Below, piece after piece: positions 53,381 to 61,740 of a DNA stretch of 64,000 nt. The stretch covers positions 31,807-95,806 of the forward strand of contig CAMLML010000004.1 in the NCBI GenBank assembly GCA_946481095.1, read 5' to 3'. This stretch comes from an uncultured Cellvibrio sp. (GTDB lineage Bacteria; Pseudomonadota; Gammaproteobacteria; Pseudomonadales; Cellvibrionaceae). Numbering within the stretch: the first letter of the stretch is position 1; each line of letters begins with the position of its first letter. The translations under genes and the position numbers were made by a program. Under the pieces are notes generated by a model. That model made no database searches. It was not told where the DNA came from and worked only from the letters and a program-made list of their open reading frames with translations.

Positions 53381-53982
53381 TTGCAATATATCAATTTCTC
53401 AGTCACCACTTTATCCAACCTAACATCCCACTCCTCCACATCAATCTTCTCCACCCTCTGACACTCATGTGCAACCCCAATCAATAAAGGCTTCGATTTT
53501 GGCTTCTCTTTTTTGAATGCAAATGTGGAATCATAAAAACCGCCGCCCATTCCCAACCGATTGCCCTGATTGTCAAAACCCACTAAAGGCATAAATACTA
53601 TATCCAACAAATGTGCTGGTAATTTTTGGTTTTTGTTTGGATCGGGCTCGAAGATTTTAAAACGATTGGCAATTAATTCTGTTTGCGGTGTGTATTCAAC
53701 AAACCAGAGTTCTCGCGATTTGGGTTTTAATACCGGCAAATAAACTTTTTTGTTCATGGCCCAGCTTTGATGGATTAGCGGCTGCAAATCTATTTCACCA
53801 TCACTGGATAAATAAACGGCGATATATTTAGCTTTTAAATAAATAGGAAGTTTAAGAATATTTTTTAAAAGATTAATTGCTGCTTCGGTTTGTTGTTTTG
53901 AATTAATGGCTTTGCGTTTACTACGAAGTTCTTCGCGCAATTGATTGCGCGAAGTAATAGAAATATCGGAAGGTAATTTCAT
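53377..53982 (-). CDS. fau: 5-Formyltetrahydrofolate cyclo-ligase
   Basis: Converts 5-formyl-THF to 5,10-methenyl-THF with ATP. 201 residues from the ATG at 53982 (MKLPSDISITSRNQLREELR). It has the ATP/phosphate-loop residues FMPLVGFDNQGNRLGMGGGF and a YDSTF segment. It lies directly after the 6S RNA gene, the conserved zapA-ssrS-fau (ygfA) order of gammaproteobacteria, so it is likely made from the same transcript. The ORF reading that starts at 54039 runs into the 6S RNA and is rejected. Confidence 0.93.
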   Translation of the reverse strand: MKLPSDISITSRNQLREELRSKRKAINSKQQTEAAINLLKNILKLPIYLKAKYIAVYLSSDGEIDLQPLIHQSWAMNKKVYLPVLKPKSRELWFVEYTPQTELIANRFKIFEPDPNKNQKLPAHLLDIVFMPLVGFDNQGNRLGMGGGFYDSTFAFKKEKPKSKPLLIGVAHECQRVEKIDVEEWDVRLDKVVTEKLIYCK

Positions 53983-53990
53983 AAAAAATA

Positions 53991-54167
53991 GGAACCCCGA
54001 AATGTCGCTACCAAACTGGCCTTGAACCCAAAGGTTCAAGGTGGCGATACCTGTGGTTTTTTAGGCTTTCCGTCAGGCGGACATGCACACCAAACTCAAC
54101 GAGATACTGCCGGGTTTACATTTATCGGCTCAAGGACATTGTTGGATCACGAACACCTCAGGGCTTG
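53991..54167 (-). ncRNA. ssrS: 6S RNA
   Basis: The minus strand shows the 6S features: 5' CCTGAGGTGTTCGTGATCC, then TTGAGCCGATAAATGTAAAC, a central GGTGTGCATGTCCGCCTGAC, GAAAGCCTAAAAAACC, a hairpin CACCTTGAACCTTTGGGTTC / AAGG, and 3' CATTTCGGGGTTCC that closes with the 5' end. It binds sigma-70 RNA polymerase in stationary phase. Position between zapA and fau is diagnostic. Ends are estimated to within about 5 bases. Confidence 0.93.
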
Positions 54168-54259
54168 AAGCAAGTATAACTCATCAACAGCAAATTGCTT
54201 CAAGAGTTTTTGAATCAATTTCACTTCTTTAATGCCATGAAATAAACAAGCAAAATAAA

Positions 54260-54550
54260 TTACAAAAATAAAGCCAGATTCTTATCCAATTTATCATGCA
54301 AACGTTGCAAATCGGCTTGATTTGCACTAACACCGGAATCCTGCTTCGCCTGTAATAATTCGTGGCTTAAATTTAATGCGGCCATAACTGCAATACGTTC
54401 AAGCCCAACAATGCTTCCTGTTCCACGAATCGTTTTCATGCGTTCGTTTAATAGATGCGCGGAATCCAGCAAAGCTTGACGCTCTTCACTGGGACAAGCG
54501 ACTTGATATTCTTTATCCAAAATGCGGACAGTAACAGTTTCGTTTGACAT
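54260..54550 (-). CDS. zapA: Cell division protein ZapA
   Basis: 96 residues; promotes FtsZ bundling at the Z-ring. TVTVRILDKEYQVACPSEER begins the FtsZ-binding head, followed by LDSAHLLNERMKTIRGTGSI and a C-terminal coiled coil (LQRLHDKLDKNLALFL). Standard length. The TIGR02449 gene precedes it with 9 bases between, and 6S RNA follows. Confidence 0.95.
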   Translation of the reverse strand: MSNETVTVRILDKEYQVACPSEERQALLDSAHLLNERMKTIRGTGSIVGLERIAVMAALNLSHELLQAKQDSGVSANQADLQRLHDKLDKNLALFL

Positions 54551-54559
54551 TCGTGTGAC

Positions 54560-54766
54560 CTATTCCACGTCCAGACTTTTAAGATGCGTGATCATCGCCT
54601 CAACACGACTGCGAGCCAGCTCATTTTTTTCAATTAATCGTTGCCGTTCCCTATGCCATTCACTTTCACGGGCTTTGAGCTCGGCATTTTCCTGTTGCAA
54701 TCGCTGGCACGCCAGCAATAGACGATCCAGTTTGGTTTCCAAAGAGAGTAAAAGATCATTTGACAT
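54560..54766 (-). CDS. TIGR02449-type coiled-coil protein (ZapB-like)
   Basis: 68 residues that are almost entirely a coiled coil (LETKLDRLLLACQRLQQENA, then ELKARESEWHRERQRLIEKN). The small protein next to zapA in Pseudomonas-type genomes is of this family and is thought to take part in division, like ZapB. Co-transcribed with zapA and divergent from ygfB with 129 bases between. Confidence 0.85.
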   Translation of the reverse strand: MSNDLLLSLETKLDRLLLACQRLQQENAELKARESEWHRERQRLIEKNELARSRVEAMITHLKSLDVE

Positions 54767-54895
54767 AGTCTAGATAACCTGTGGTAGAGCAGGCGCCACT
54801 ATATTGTGAGCCTGTCGGACGGTCAATGACAGCACTGTCTTGTGTTAGGATACCGTCATCATTCGTTTCTATTTTAGACGCATCTGGAGTTTTTG

Positions 54896-55477
54896 ATGAG
54901 TGAATTACCCCTTCCTGCAAAAATTGATTTCGATCAGCTGGCTAGTGCCCTGAGCCCTCTCGGTGTATTGAATAGCCCTTCCGAACTGCATGGATTACTC
55001 TGTGGAAAATTATCCGGCGGTGCACAAGTCTCGGAAGTTCAATGGTTATTGGATGCCGTGGAATTTCTGGATTTCACCCAGGCACCGGAACCCCGTATTC
55101 GCGATTTACTGGCTCAGGTTTACCATGTCACGCGCGAACAATTTCGCAACGATTTCTCATTAACATTATTGCTGCCCGACGATGATGAATTAATCTCTGA
55201 TCGTGTCACTGCACTCAGCCAGTGGTGCCACGGTTTCTTAACAGGATTCGGCAGTGTCGATGCCACAAATCGTCAATTGGATGAAGAAGCCCAGGATCGA
55301 TTGCGAGACCTCGCCGCTATAGTACAAATTCAAGTGGACGATGAAGAAGATGATGAGGCAAATGAAGCAGATTATATGGAAGTCACTGAGTACGTACGCA
55401 TGATTGCGTCCAGCTTCTACGAAGAGTTTGCAACCACTGAACCCGTTACCCCACCCGCATCGCAACAAATTCATTAA
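54896..55477 (+). CDS. YgfB/UPF0149 family protein
   Basis: 193 residues, acidic and helical. DFDQLASALSPLGVLNSPSE, LHGLLCGKLSGG and WCHGFLTGFGSVD are family hallmarks. The ATG at 54896 is used (GGAG 6 bases before); a TTG lies one codon earlier. In Pseudomonas the homologue influences beta-lactam resistance through AmpDh3 and AlpA, but its general role is not settled. It begins the pepP-ubiH-ubiI operon, 25 bases before pepP. Confidence 0.9.
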   Translation: MSELPLPAKIDFDQLASALSPLGVLNSPSELHGLLCGKLSGGAQVSEVQWLLDAVEFLDFTQAPEPRIRDLLAQVYHVTREQFRNDFSLTLLLPDDDELISDRVTALSQWCHGFLTGFGSVDATNRQLDEEAQDRLRDLAAIVQIQVDDEEDDEANEADYMEVTEYVRMIASSFYEEFATTEPVTPPASQQIH

Positions 55478-55502
55478 CGGTATTTTTTGATACGGAAAGA
55501 TT

Positions 55503-56816
55503 ATGCGCATCACCAAAACAGAATTTTCTCGTCGCCGCAAACAATTAATGGATATGATGGAACCCAATTCCATTGCTATTTTGCCGGCAGCACCCGAGCG
55601 GGTTCGCAGTCGTGACACTGAATATCATTATCGACAGGACAGCGATTTTTTATATTTGTCCGGCTTTGAAGAGCCGCAAGCAGTCATTGCATTAATTCCC
55701 GGTCGTGAACATGGTTCTTTTGTGATGTTCGTGCGCGAACGCAATCGCGAACGCGAAATTTGGGATGGTTATCGCGCAGGCCCTGAAGGTGCTTGCGAAC
55801 AATTTGATGCCGATGATGCATTCCCAATTGATGACATAGACGATATTTTGCCAGGCCTGCTCGAAGGTCGTCAGCGTGTTTATTATGCGATGGGCAAAGA
55901 CGGAGAATTTGATAAACAAGTCATGGAATGGATCAACACCATACGTGCAAAAGTGCGTTCAGGCGCAACACCACCGGGTGAGTTTTTGGATTTGAGCCAC
56001 CTGTTACATGATATGCGTTTATTTAAAAGTGCAGCGGAAATTCGAGTCATGAAAGAAGCTGCCGATATTTCTGCTGCAGCTCACATACGCGCCATGAAAA
56101 TTTGCGAACCCGGCATGCTGGAATATCAACTTGAAGCTGAAATTCTTCACGAATTTCATCGCAACGGCGCGCGTTTTCCTGCCTACAACTCTATTGTTGG
56201 TGGCGGAAAAAATGGCTGCATTTTGCATTACATCGAAAATTCTGCTGCGATTAAAAATGGTGATCTTGTCTTAATCGATGCAGGCTGTGAACTGGATTAT
56301 TACGCTGCTGATATCACACGCACGTTTCCGGCTAACGGAAAATTTTCCAACGAGCAAAAAATTCTCTACAACATTTGTTTGGACGCACAACTTGCCGCAA
56401 TCGCTGTCGCCAAACCCGGCAATCACTGGAATGATCCACACGAAGCTACTGTACGTGTTATCACTCAAGGCTTACTCGATATAGGCTTGCTTGAAGGTGA
56501 ACTGGAAGAATTAATTACATCCGAATCCTACAAAGAATTTTACATGCACCGCGCAGGCCACTGGTTAGGTATGGATGTGCACGATGTTGGCGACTATAAA
56601 GTCGGCGGCGAATGGCGTTTGCTCGAACCGGGAATGGTGATGACAGTCGAACCGGGAATTTACGTCGCACCCGACAATGAAAAAGTCGCAAAAAAATGGC
56701 GCGGCATCGGCATTCGCATTGAAGATGATGTGGTGATCACCAAAGATGGAAATGAAGTGTTGACAAAAAATGTTCCAAAGACTGTGCAAGAAATTGAAAA
56801 ATTGATGGCGACTTAA
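55503..56816 (+). CDS. pepP: Xaa-Pro aminopeptidase
   Basis: Removes N-terminal residues followed by proline. 437 residues with the creatinase-type N domain (1-170) and pita-bread metal site: LIDAGCELDYYAADITRTFP (two Asp ligands), HRAGHWLGMDVHDVGDYK (His), MVMTVEPGIYV (Glu) and GIGIRIEDDVVI (Glu). Two manganese ions are expected. Conserved operon position with ubiH. Confidence 0.96.
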   Translation: MRITKTEFSRRRKQLMDMMEPNSIAILPAAPERVRSRDTEYHYRQDSDFLYLSGFEEPQAVIALIPGREHGSFVMFVRERNREREIWDGYRAGPEGACEQFDADDAFPIDDIDDILPGLLEGRQRVYYAMGKDGEFDKQVMEWINTIRAKVRSGATPPGEFLDLSHLLHDMRLFKSAAEIRVMKEAADISAAAHIRAMKICEPGMLEYQLEAEILHEFHRNGARFPAYNSIVGGGKNGCILHYIENSAAIKNGDLVLIDAGCELDYYAADITRTFPANGKFSNEQKILYNICLDAQLAAIAVAKPGNHWNDPHEATVRVITQGLLDIGLLEGELEELITSESYKEFYMHRAGHWLGMDVHDVGDYKVGGEWRLLEPGMVMTVEPGIYVAPDNEKVAKKWRGIGIRIEDDVVITKDGNEVLTKNVPKTVQEIEKLMAT

Positions 56817-56881
56817 TGAGTGAAATACAAAAATATCGCCTGACTGAAACAAGCTCAAGTTTATTACAGAACTATTAGCAA

Positions 56882-58114
56882 ATGATTGAAAACATAAAGA
56901 CACAATCCCACTACAACATCACCATTATCGGCGGCGGCATGGTCGGCATGAGTCTGGCTTTATTGTTGGCGCATGCAAATGCGGAGTGGCGCATTGCGTT
57001 GCTGGATGCACAATCCTTTTCGGAAAATGAAGCCAATTTTTTTCATGCAAGTTTTGATGCGCGATCGACTGCAATTGCACATGGCAGTATCAGCATTTTT
57101 CAATCATTGGATGTGTGGGGAAAATTATCAGAACAGGCTACTGCAATTCGTAAAATTCATATCAGTGATGCCGGGCATTTAATGGGCGGAGTAATTAATG
57201 CGCAGGATTACGCTGTTGATGCAGTCGGCTATGTAATACCCAATCAATGGATTGGCAAAGTCCTGTTATCTGCAATGAAAAACTTGCCCAACATTCAATT
57301 GTTTTCTTCGACTTGTGCCGAAAAAATTACACCGAAAAAAACGGGAGCTGCTGTGCAGCTTAGGCATACCACATCCACAAAAATTGAACAGATAGAAACT
57401 GATTTGGTGATTATGGCTGATGGCGGACAATCAAAACTGGCACAGCAATTGGGCATTGATTTTAATATTCAGCCTTATCATCAAACGGCGATTATCGCCA
57501 ATGTTGCCTTTTCAGAACCCCATCAACACACAGCTTATGAACGTTTTACCGAATTGGGACCCATTGCTTTATTACCACTGGGGAAAAGTGCATCTGCACA
57601 AGAAGCAGCCTTGGTATTAACACTACCTGAAAAGCAAGCGAGTGAATTACTCAATGCACCTGAAGAAATATTTTTAACGCATTTGCAAAAACGTTTTGGT
57701 AATCGATTGGGAAATTTTTTACGTGTCGGCCAACGTCATGCATATCCATTACAATTGGTCACGGCCAAAGAACAAATCCGTTCACATCTGGTATTAATTG
57801 GTAATGCTGCACATTTTTTACATCCGGTTGCAGGACAAGGATTTAATTTATCTTTGCGCGATTGCGCAAGTTTAACCCGGCAACTAACACAGTCCGAAAC
57901 ACCTTTAGGCAAGCTATCGGTGTTACAGGATTATTTGGCTCGGCAACATAAAGATCAAAGCACGACCATTCTATTCAGTGATCAATTGGTAAAAATATTT
58001 TCCAACAGTAAATTACCGTTAATCGCGTTAAGGCATCTTGGGTTTTTAGGGCTGGAATCAATTCCTTCACTAAAAAATATTCTGGTACATCAAACCATGG
58101 GTAAAACCGGATGA
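56882..58114 (+). CDS. ubiH: 2-Octaprenyl-6-methoxyphenol hydroxylase (UbiH)
   Basis: 410-residue FAD monooxygenase of ubiquinone synthesis. N-terminal dinucleotide motif IIGGGMVGMSLALLLAHA, DG motif in DLVIMADGGQSKLAQQLG and the GDxxHxxxPxxGxG-type GNAAHFLHPVAGQGFNLSLR. Its stop overlaps the start of the next hydroxylase (ATGA). The choice between UbiH and its paralogues rests on gene order after pepP. Confidence 0.92.
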   Translation: MIENIKTQSHYNITIIGGGMVGMSLALLLAHANAEWRIALLDAQSFSENEANFFHASFDARSTAIAHGSISIFQSLDVWGKLSEQATAIRKIHISDAGHLMGGVINAQDYAVDAVGYVIPNQWIGKVLLSAMKNLPNIQLFSSTCAEKITPKKTGAAVQLRHTTSTKIEQIETDLVIMADGGQSKLAQQLGIDFNIQPYHQTAIIANVAFSEPHQHTAYERFTELGPIALLPLGKSASAQEAALVLTLPEKQASELLNAPEEIFLTHLQKRFGNRLGNFLRVGQRHAYPLQLVTAKEQIRSHLVLIGNAAHFLHPVAGQGFNLSLRDCASLTRQLTQSETPLGKLSVLQDYLARQHKDQSTTILFSDQLVKIFSNSKLPLIALRHLGFLGLESIPSLKNILVHQTMGKTG

Positions 58115-59313
58115 ATATGCAAACTTACGATATCACCATTATCGGCGCGGGATTGGTTGGTTCCAGTCTGGCCTGTGCCATTGCGCAGGCAGATGTGGAT
58201 TGCCAGCTCTCGATTTGTCTGGTGGATGCTACTGATCATACTGCATCTTTTAGTGGTGAAGATTTTGATCCACGAGTAGTCGCATTAACACAGGCATCAC
58301 AAAATTTTTTAACGCAATTAAATGTGTGGGATGACATTCTTGCACAACGTGTTTGCCCCTATTCACAAATGCATGTGTGGGATAAAGAGGGAACCTCCAG
58401 CATTCATTTTGATGCTGCAGAAGTTGCTTCACCGCATCTTGGGCATATTGTTGAAAATTCTGTCATCATTCATAGTTTGCAGAAAAAAATTGCACAGCAT
58501 TCACAAATTAAATTTATCCATCCGGCACATTTGCTGGATATTCAAACACTATCCTTACCCGAAGTGGTGCTGAATCAGGGCGAACCTTTTACCACCCGCT
58601 TGTTAATTGCTGCTGATGGAGCACAATCGCAGGTACGAGAACTTGCAAATTTTGCTACGCGGGAATGGGATTATGGACACAAAGCTATAGTCACCCAGGT
58701 ACAAACAGAATTGCCACATCAATTCACTGCATGGCAATCGTTTATGCACACCGGTCCACTGGCATTTTTGCCTTTGGCCGATGTGAATGGCAAACACTTT
58801 TGTTCAATTGTCTGGTCCGCTGAAAATAAATTGGCAGATGAGCTGATGGCAATGTCAGATGAAGATTTTTGTATCGCCCTGGAAAAAGCGTTTGAATGTA
58901 AATTAGGAAAAATTCTGCATGCATCTGAACGCTTTATGTATCCACTCAGGCAGCGACATGCACGGAATTATATTCAACCGAAAATTGCATTGATTGGTGA
59001 TGCCGCACACAATATTCATCCACTGGCCGGGCAGGGTGTTAATCTGGGTTTTCTCGATGCGCAGGTTTTGGCAAGGGAAATTTTGCGTGCGCAACAACGG
59101 AATATCCCTCTGGACGATTTTTCCATTTTGCGACGCTATCAACGACAGCGCCTGGCACACAATCTTGGCATGATGTCCGCTATGGAAGGATTCAAACAAT
59201 TATTTTCCCATCGCTCTTTATCGGCCAATTGGTTGCGCAATTTTGGTATGCGTCAGCTAGACTCAAATGCAACCATTAAAAAAATGATTATTCATCAAGC
59301 AATGGGGCTTTAA
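58111..59313 (+). CDS. ubiI: UbiI/VisC-type FAD-dependent ubiquinone hydroxylase
   Basis: 400 residues: IIGAGLVGSSLACAIAQADV, LLIAADGAQSQVRELANFAT, and GDAAHNIHPLAGQGVNLGFL. Follows ubiH with a 4-base overlap, as in E. coli pepP-ubiH-visC. UbiI hydroxylates C5 of the ring. A membrane-associated multi-enzyme complex is known for the pathway. UbiI rather than UbiF is assigned by order. Confidence 0.92.
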   Translation: MNMQTYDITIIGAGLVGSSLACAIAQADVDCQLSICLVDATDHTASFSGEDFDPRVVALTQASQNFLTQLNVWDDILAQRVCPYSQMHVWDKEGTSSIHFDAAEVASPHLGHIVENSVIIHSLQKKIAQHSQIKFIHPAHLLDIQTLSLPEVVLNQGEPFTTRLLIAADGAQSQVRELANFATREWDYGHKAIVTQVQTELPHQFTAWQSFMHTGPLAFLPLADVNGKHFCSIVWSAENKLADELMAMSDEDFCIALEKAFECKLGKILHASERFMYPLRQRHARNYIQPKIALIGDAAHNIHPLAGQGVNLGFLDAQVLAREILRAQQRNIPLDDFSILRRYQRQRLAHNLGMMSAMEGFKQLFSHRSLSANWLRNFGMRQLDSNATIKKMIIHQAMGL

Positions 59314-59345
59314 TTTTAATCGATTGTATAAACTGCGAGGCCAGC

Positions 59346-59861
59346 ATGGATTTGTCTTTTCTCTCAATAGCACCCTTCGACTGGTATGCCATAGGTACTT
59401 CTTTGCTGTGTGGCACAATTATCGGCGCAGAGAGACAACTGCGCGGAAAACCTGTCGGTATCCGAACGTCATCATTGATCACACTCGGCACCTATATTTT
59501 TATTGCGGCATCCATGATTGTATCCACCGGTGTCGATCAAAACGGAACTCGCGTTGTCACAGATCCATCCCGAATTATCGGGCAGGTCATTACAGGTATT
59601 GGTTTTTTAGGCGCAGGTGTGATGCTGGCGCGTGATGGTTTTGTTCTTGGCGTAACATCAGCCGCAACAATTTGGGCATTGGCTTCAATTGGGGTTTGTA
59701 TAGCGATTGGTTACAACATGGTTGCCATTAAACTTTCACTGGTAGTGATTGCTGTTTTGGTAGGGGTTGACCTGCTGGAAGACTATTCGCAGGCATTTAC
59801 CAGGGGTGTTCATAAAAAGTACCAAAGCTGGTTCGGGAAAGGAAAAAAATCATCGGATTAA
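59346..59861 (+). CDS. MgtC/SapB family membrane protein
   Basis: 171 residues, four hydrophobic helices, with LLCGTIIGAERQLRGKPVGIRTSSLITLG and GQVITGIGFLGAGVMLARDG stretches (each read in parts), the MgtC family marks. It starts 33 bases after ubiI, possibly co-transcribed. Paralogue of the 11410 gene. Function unknown; many such proteins are not tied to magnesium. Confidence 0.85.
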   Translation: MDLSFLSIAPFDWYAIGTSLLCGTIIGAERQLRGKPVGIRTSSLITLGTYIFIAASMIVSTGVDQNGTRVVTDPSRIIGQVITGIGFLGAGVMLARDGFVLGVTSAATIWALASIGVCIAIGYNMVAIKLSLVVIAVLVGVDLLEDYSQAFTRGVHKKYQSWFGKGKKSSD

Positions 59862-59911
59862 TTTAATCCATTTGTCTTAATTTATATTTTCTGTTTGATA
59901 AAAAACTACTC

Positions 59912-60241
59912 ATGAAAAAATTTGCCTTGTTATTAAATTATCTGGTGTTGGTGCTGCTTTTGGTTTCTATTGTTACCTTCGCTACCTTCGGTCATGTCGT
60001 GGGCTATTTTTTGGCGCTGGTTACTGCAGCCATAGGTTTCGGTGTGTGGAAACAATCGCGTTGGGGGTATTTCGCTGCAGCGGCCTTTGGTCTGGCCTGT
60101 TTCCAATTAGCCAAGCAAGGTTATCAATTTCAAACCCTGAAACACGAAGCCATGACCCTTGGCATATTGATAATTCCTGTGGCTATTTTTCTGCATGAAG
60201 TTCTTGCACGAAAAAAAGCCAATGCAGTCGCAAAGGACTGA
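59912..60241 (+). CDS. Small inner-membrane protein, unknown
   Basis: 109 residues with about four hydrophobic helices (ALLLNYLVLVLLLVSIVTFA, VVGYFLALVTAAIGFGVW, YFAAAAFGLACFQLA, TLGILIIPVAIFLHEVL). No family was recognised. It lies between the MgtC gene and the csp leader. Confidence 0.7.
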   Translation: MKKFALLLNYLVLVLLLVSIVTFATFGHVVGYFLALVTAAIGFGVWKQSRWGYFAAAAFGLACFQLAKQGYQFQTLKHEAMTLGILIIPVAIFLHEVLARKKANAVAKD

Positions 60242-60549
60242 AAATAAAGGGTAAATTTATGTGACAACAGATGGCCAAGTGTTACTCCTTGTTACTAATA
60301 TTCATGGCAATCATCAATTTCATGGATATTTGCTTGACTCACTATAACAACTGATTTACTTTTGAGCCGCTACAGATTGAGATCCGCCCCAAGCTCCGCC
60401 TTTTGTAAGACCTCTTGCTCAAGACCACTTTGGACGACCACGACCTGAGCAATAGCTTTACTAAGCTATTTCACCCTGGCTTTATGTAAAGTCGGTTTTT
60501 ATGTTCGGTCAGCTGCTCAGCTGACATTTTTATGCAAGACGAGGAAAGT
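60242..60549 (+). promoter_or_regulatory. Structured leader region of the cold-shock gene
   Basis: About 300 bases without an ORF before the csp start. It contains hairpins AATAGCTT-TACT-AAGCTATT (60451-60470) and GTCAGCTG-CT-CAGCTGAC (60508-60525), the latter followed by ATTTTTATG and then GAGGAAAG as RBS. Long structured 5' leaders that refold at low temperature are typical of cspA-type mRNAs. Confidence 0.6.
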
Positions 60550-60759
60550 ATGTCAGATTTGGTCTCTGGTGTTGTTAAGTGGTTTAACGATGACAAAGGT
60601 TACGGTTTTATTGAGCGTGATGGTGGTTCGGATGTATTCGTACATTTCCGCGCGATTAACGGCAACGGCCGCAAAACGCTGAAAGAAGGTCAAAAAGTGA
60701 CTTTCGAAGTGACCCAAGGTCAAAAAGGCCCACAAGCCGAAAACGTAACTCCTCTTTAA
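60550..60759 (+). CDS. Cold-shock domain protein (CspA family)
   Basis: 69 residues from the ATG at 60550 (GAGGAAAG directly upstream). RNP1 KGYGFIER and RNP2 VFVHFRAI are intact; it binds single-stranded RNA/DNA and melts structures. Followed by a strong terminator. Which csp paralogue cannot be told. Confidence 0.95.
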   Translation: MSDLVSGVVKWFNDDKGYGFIERDGGSDVFVHFRAINGNGRKTLKEGQKVTFEVTQGQKGPQAENVTPL

Positions 60760-60776
60760 TAGATGAGTGAAAATAC

Positions 60777-60815
60777 AAAGGGTGATTGAGCGATCAATCA
60801 CCCTTTGTTGTTTTT
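60777..60815 (+). terminator. Terminator of the csp gene
   Basis: AAAGGGTGATTG/CAATCACCCTTT stem with a T-rich tail. Confidence 0.88.
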
Positions 60816-60848
60816 GGCTTGTCGTTTTCCAAGCTTACGGATTTTTGA

Positions 60849-61166
60849 ATGTACATTGATATCTACAGCATACTGTGGCTGACAGCCTTTGGTTTTATTG
60901 CTGCGCTTTGGTATAAAAATCTCGCTTATAAAGATCTTGCCTACAAATCTGCCCTGCAATTTTGTCGCGAAGCCGATGTGCAATTACTCGACCAAACGAT
61001 TGTTTTGCGCGCTATTCGCCCTGTAAAACTTTCACAACAATGGTTTTTACGTCGTCATTATCAATTTGAATTTACCTCAACCGGTGCTGATCGATACAAA
61101 GGCAACATTACGCTGTTGGGTAAATCAGTGGCAGATATTCAATTAGCTGCTCACAGACTGCATTAA
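60849..61166 (+). CDS. DUF3301 family membrane protein
   Basis: 105 residues. One N-terminal membrane helix (IYSILWLTAFGFIAALWY), then a soluble domain with ALQFCREADVQLLDQTIVLR and RRHYQFEFTSTGADRYKGNI, as in DUF3301. Function unknown. 15 bases before the NUDIX gene, probably one operon. Confidence 0.85.
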   Translation: MYIDIYSILWLTAFGFIAALWYKNLAYKDLAYKSALQFCREADVQLLDQTIVLRAIRPVKLSQQWFLRRHYQFEFTSTGADRYKGNITLLGKSVADIQLAAHRLH

Positions 61167-61181
61167 TTTGAAACTGTTTTT

Positions 61182-61739
61182 ATGAAAAATTCTGATCTGA
61201 AAGAAAAAATCGGTGGCTGGAAAGTCAAATCATCACGTGTTGCATACGAAAACCCCTGGATAAAAGTCACACACGATGAAGTCATTACCCCCAAAGGAAC
61301 GGATGGCATTTACGGTACGGTTCATTTTAAAAATATTGCAATTGGCGTGTTGCCGATAGATGAAGAAGGGAATACCTGGCTGGTTAAACAAAGCCGCTAC
61401 ACACTCAATCAATACACATGGGAAATCCCCGAAGGCGGATGCCCAGAAGGTGAAGATCCAATAAGCGCCGCACGTCGGGAGCTGGAAGAAGAAGTTGGAT
61501 TAAAAGCAACAGAAGTCACCGAACTTATGCGCATGCATTTATCCAATTCAGTATCTGACGAACTGGCAATTATTTTTATCGCCAAAGGATTATCAGCAGG
61601 ACAGCAAGCACTGGAATCAACAGAAGACATTGAATACAAAAAAATGCCACTTACAGAAGCCATCGCAATGGTCAAACGCGGCGACATTACTGACAGTATT
61701 TCGGTTGCAGCGTTGTTAAGAATATCCTGTGATAACTAA
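61182..61739 (+). CDS. NUDIX hydrolase
   Basis: 185 residues. NUDIX box GGCPEGEDPISAARRELEEE followed by VGL (about residues 87-109) with the metal-binding Glu residues intact. The form, with an N-terminal beta strand region (GTVHFKNIAIGVLPIDEEGN), is like ADP-ribose/nucleotide-sugar pyrophosphatases (NudF/GDP-mannose type). Substrate not determined. Convergent with the thioredoxin-fold gene (stop codons adjacent). Confidence 0.9.
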   Translation: MKNSDLKEKIGGWKVKSSRVAYENPWIKVTHDEVITPKGTDGIYGTVHFKNIAIGVLPIDEEGNTWLVKQSRYTLNQYTWEIPEGGCPEGEDPISAARRELEEEVGLKATEVTELMRMHLSNSVSDELAIIFIAKGLSAGQQALESTEDIEYKKMPLTEAIAMVKRGDITDSISVAALLRISCDN

Positions 61740-61740
61740 A

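Noticed and set aside
53983..54039. Extended N-terminus of fau
   Set aside because: The extra codons fall inside the 6S RNA sequence; the ATG at 53982 gives the family-type start.
60242..60549. A coding ORF starting at 60532 before the csp gene
   Set aside because: The upstream codons add six residues without a RBS; GAGGAAAG points to the ATG at 60550.
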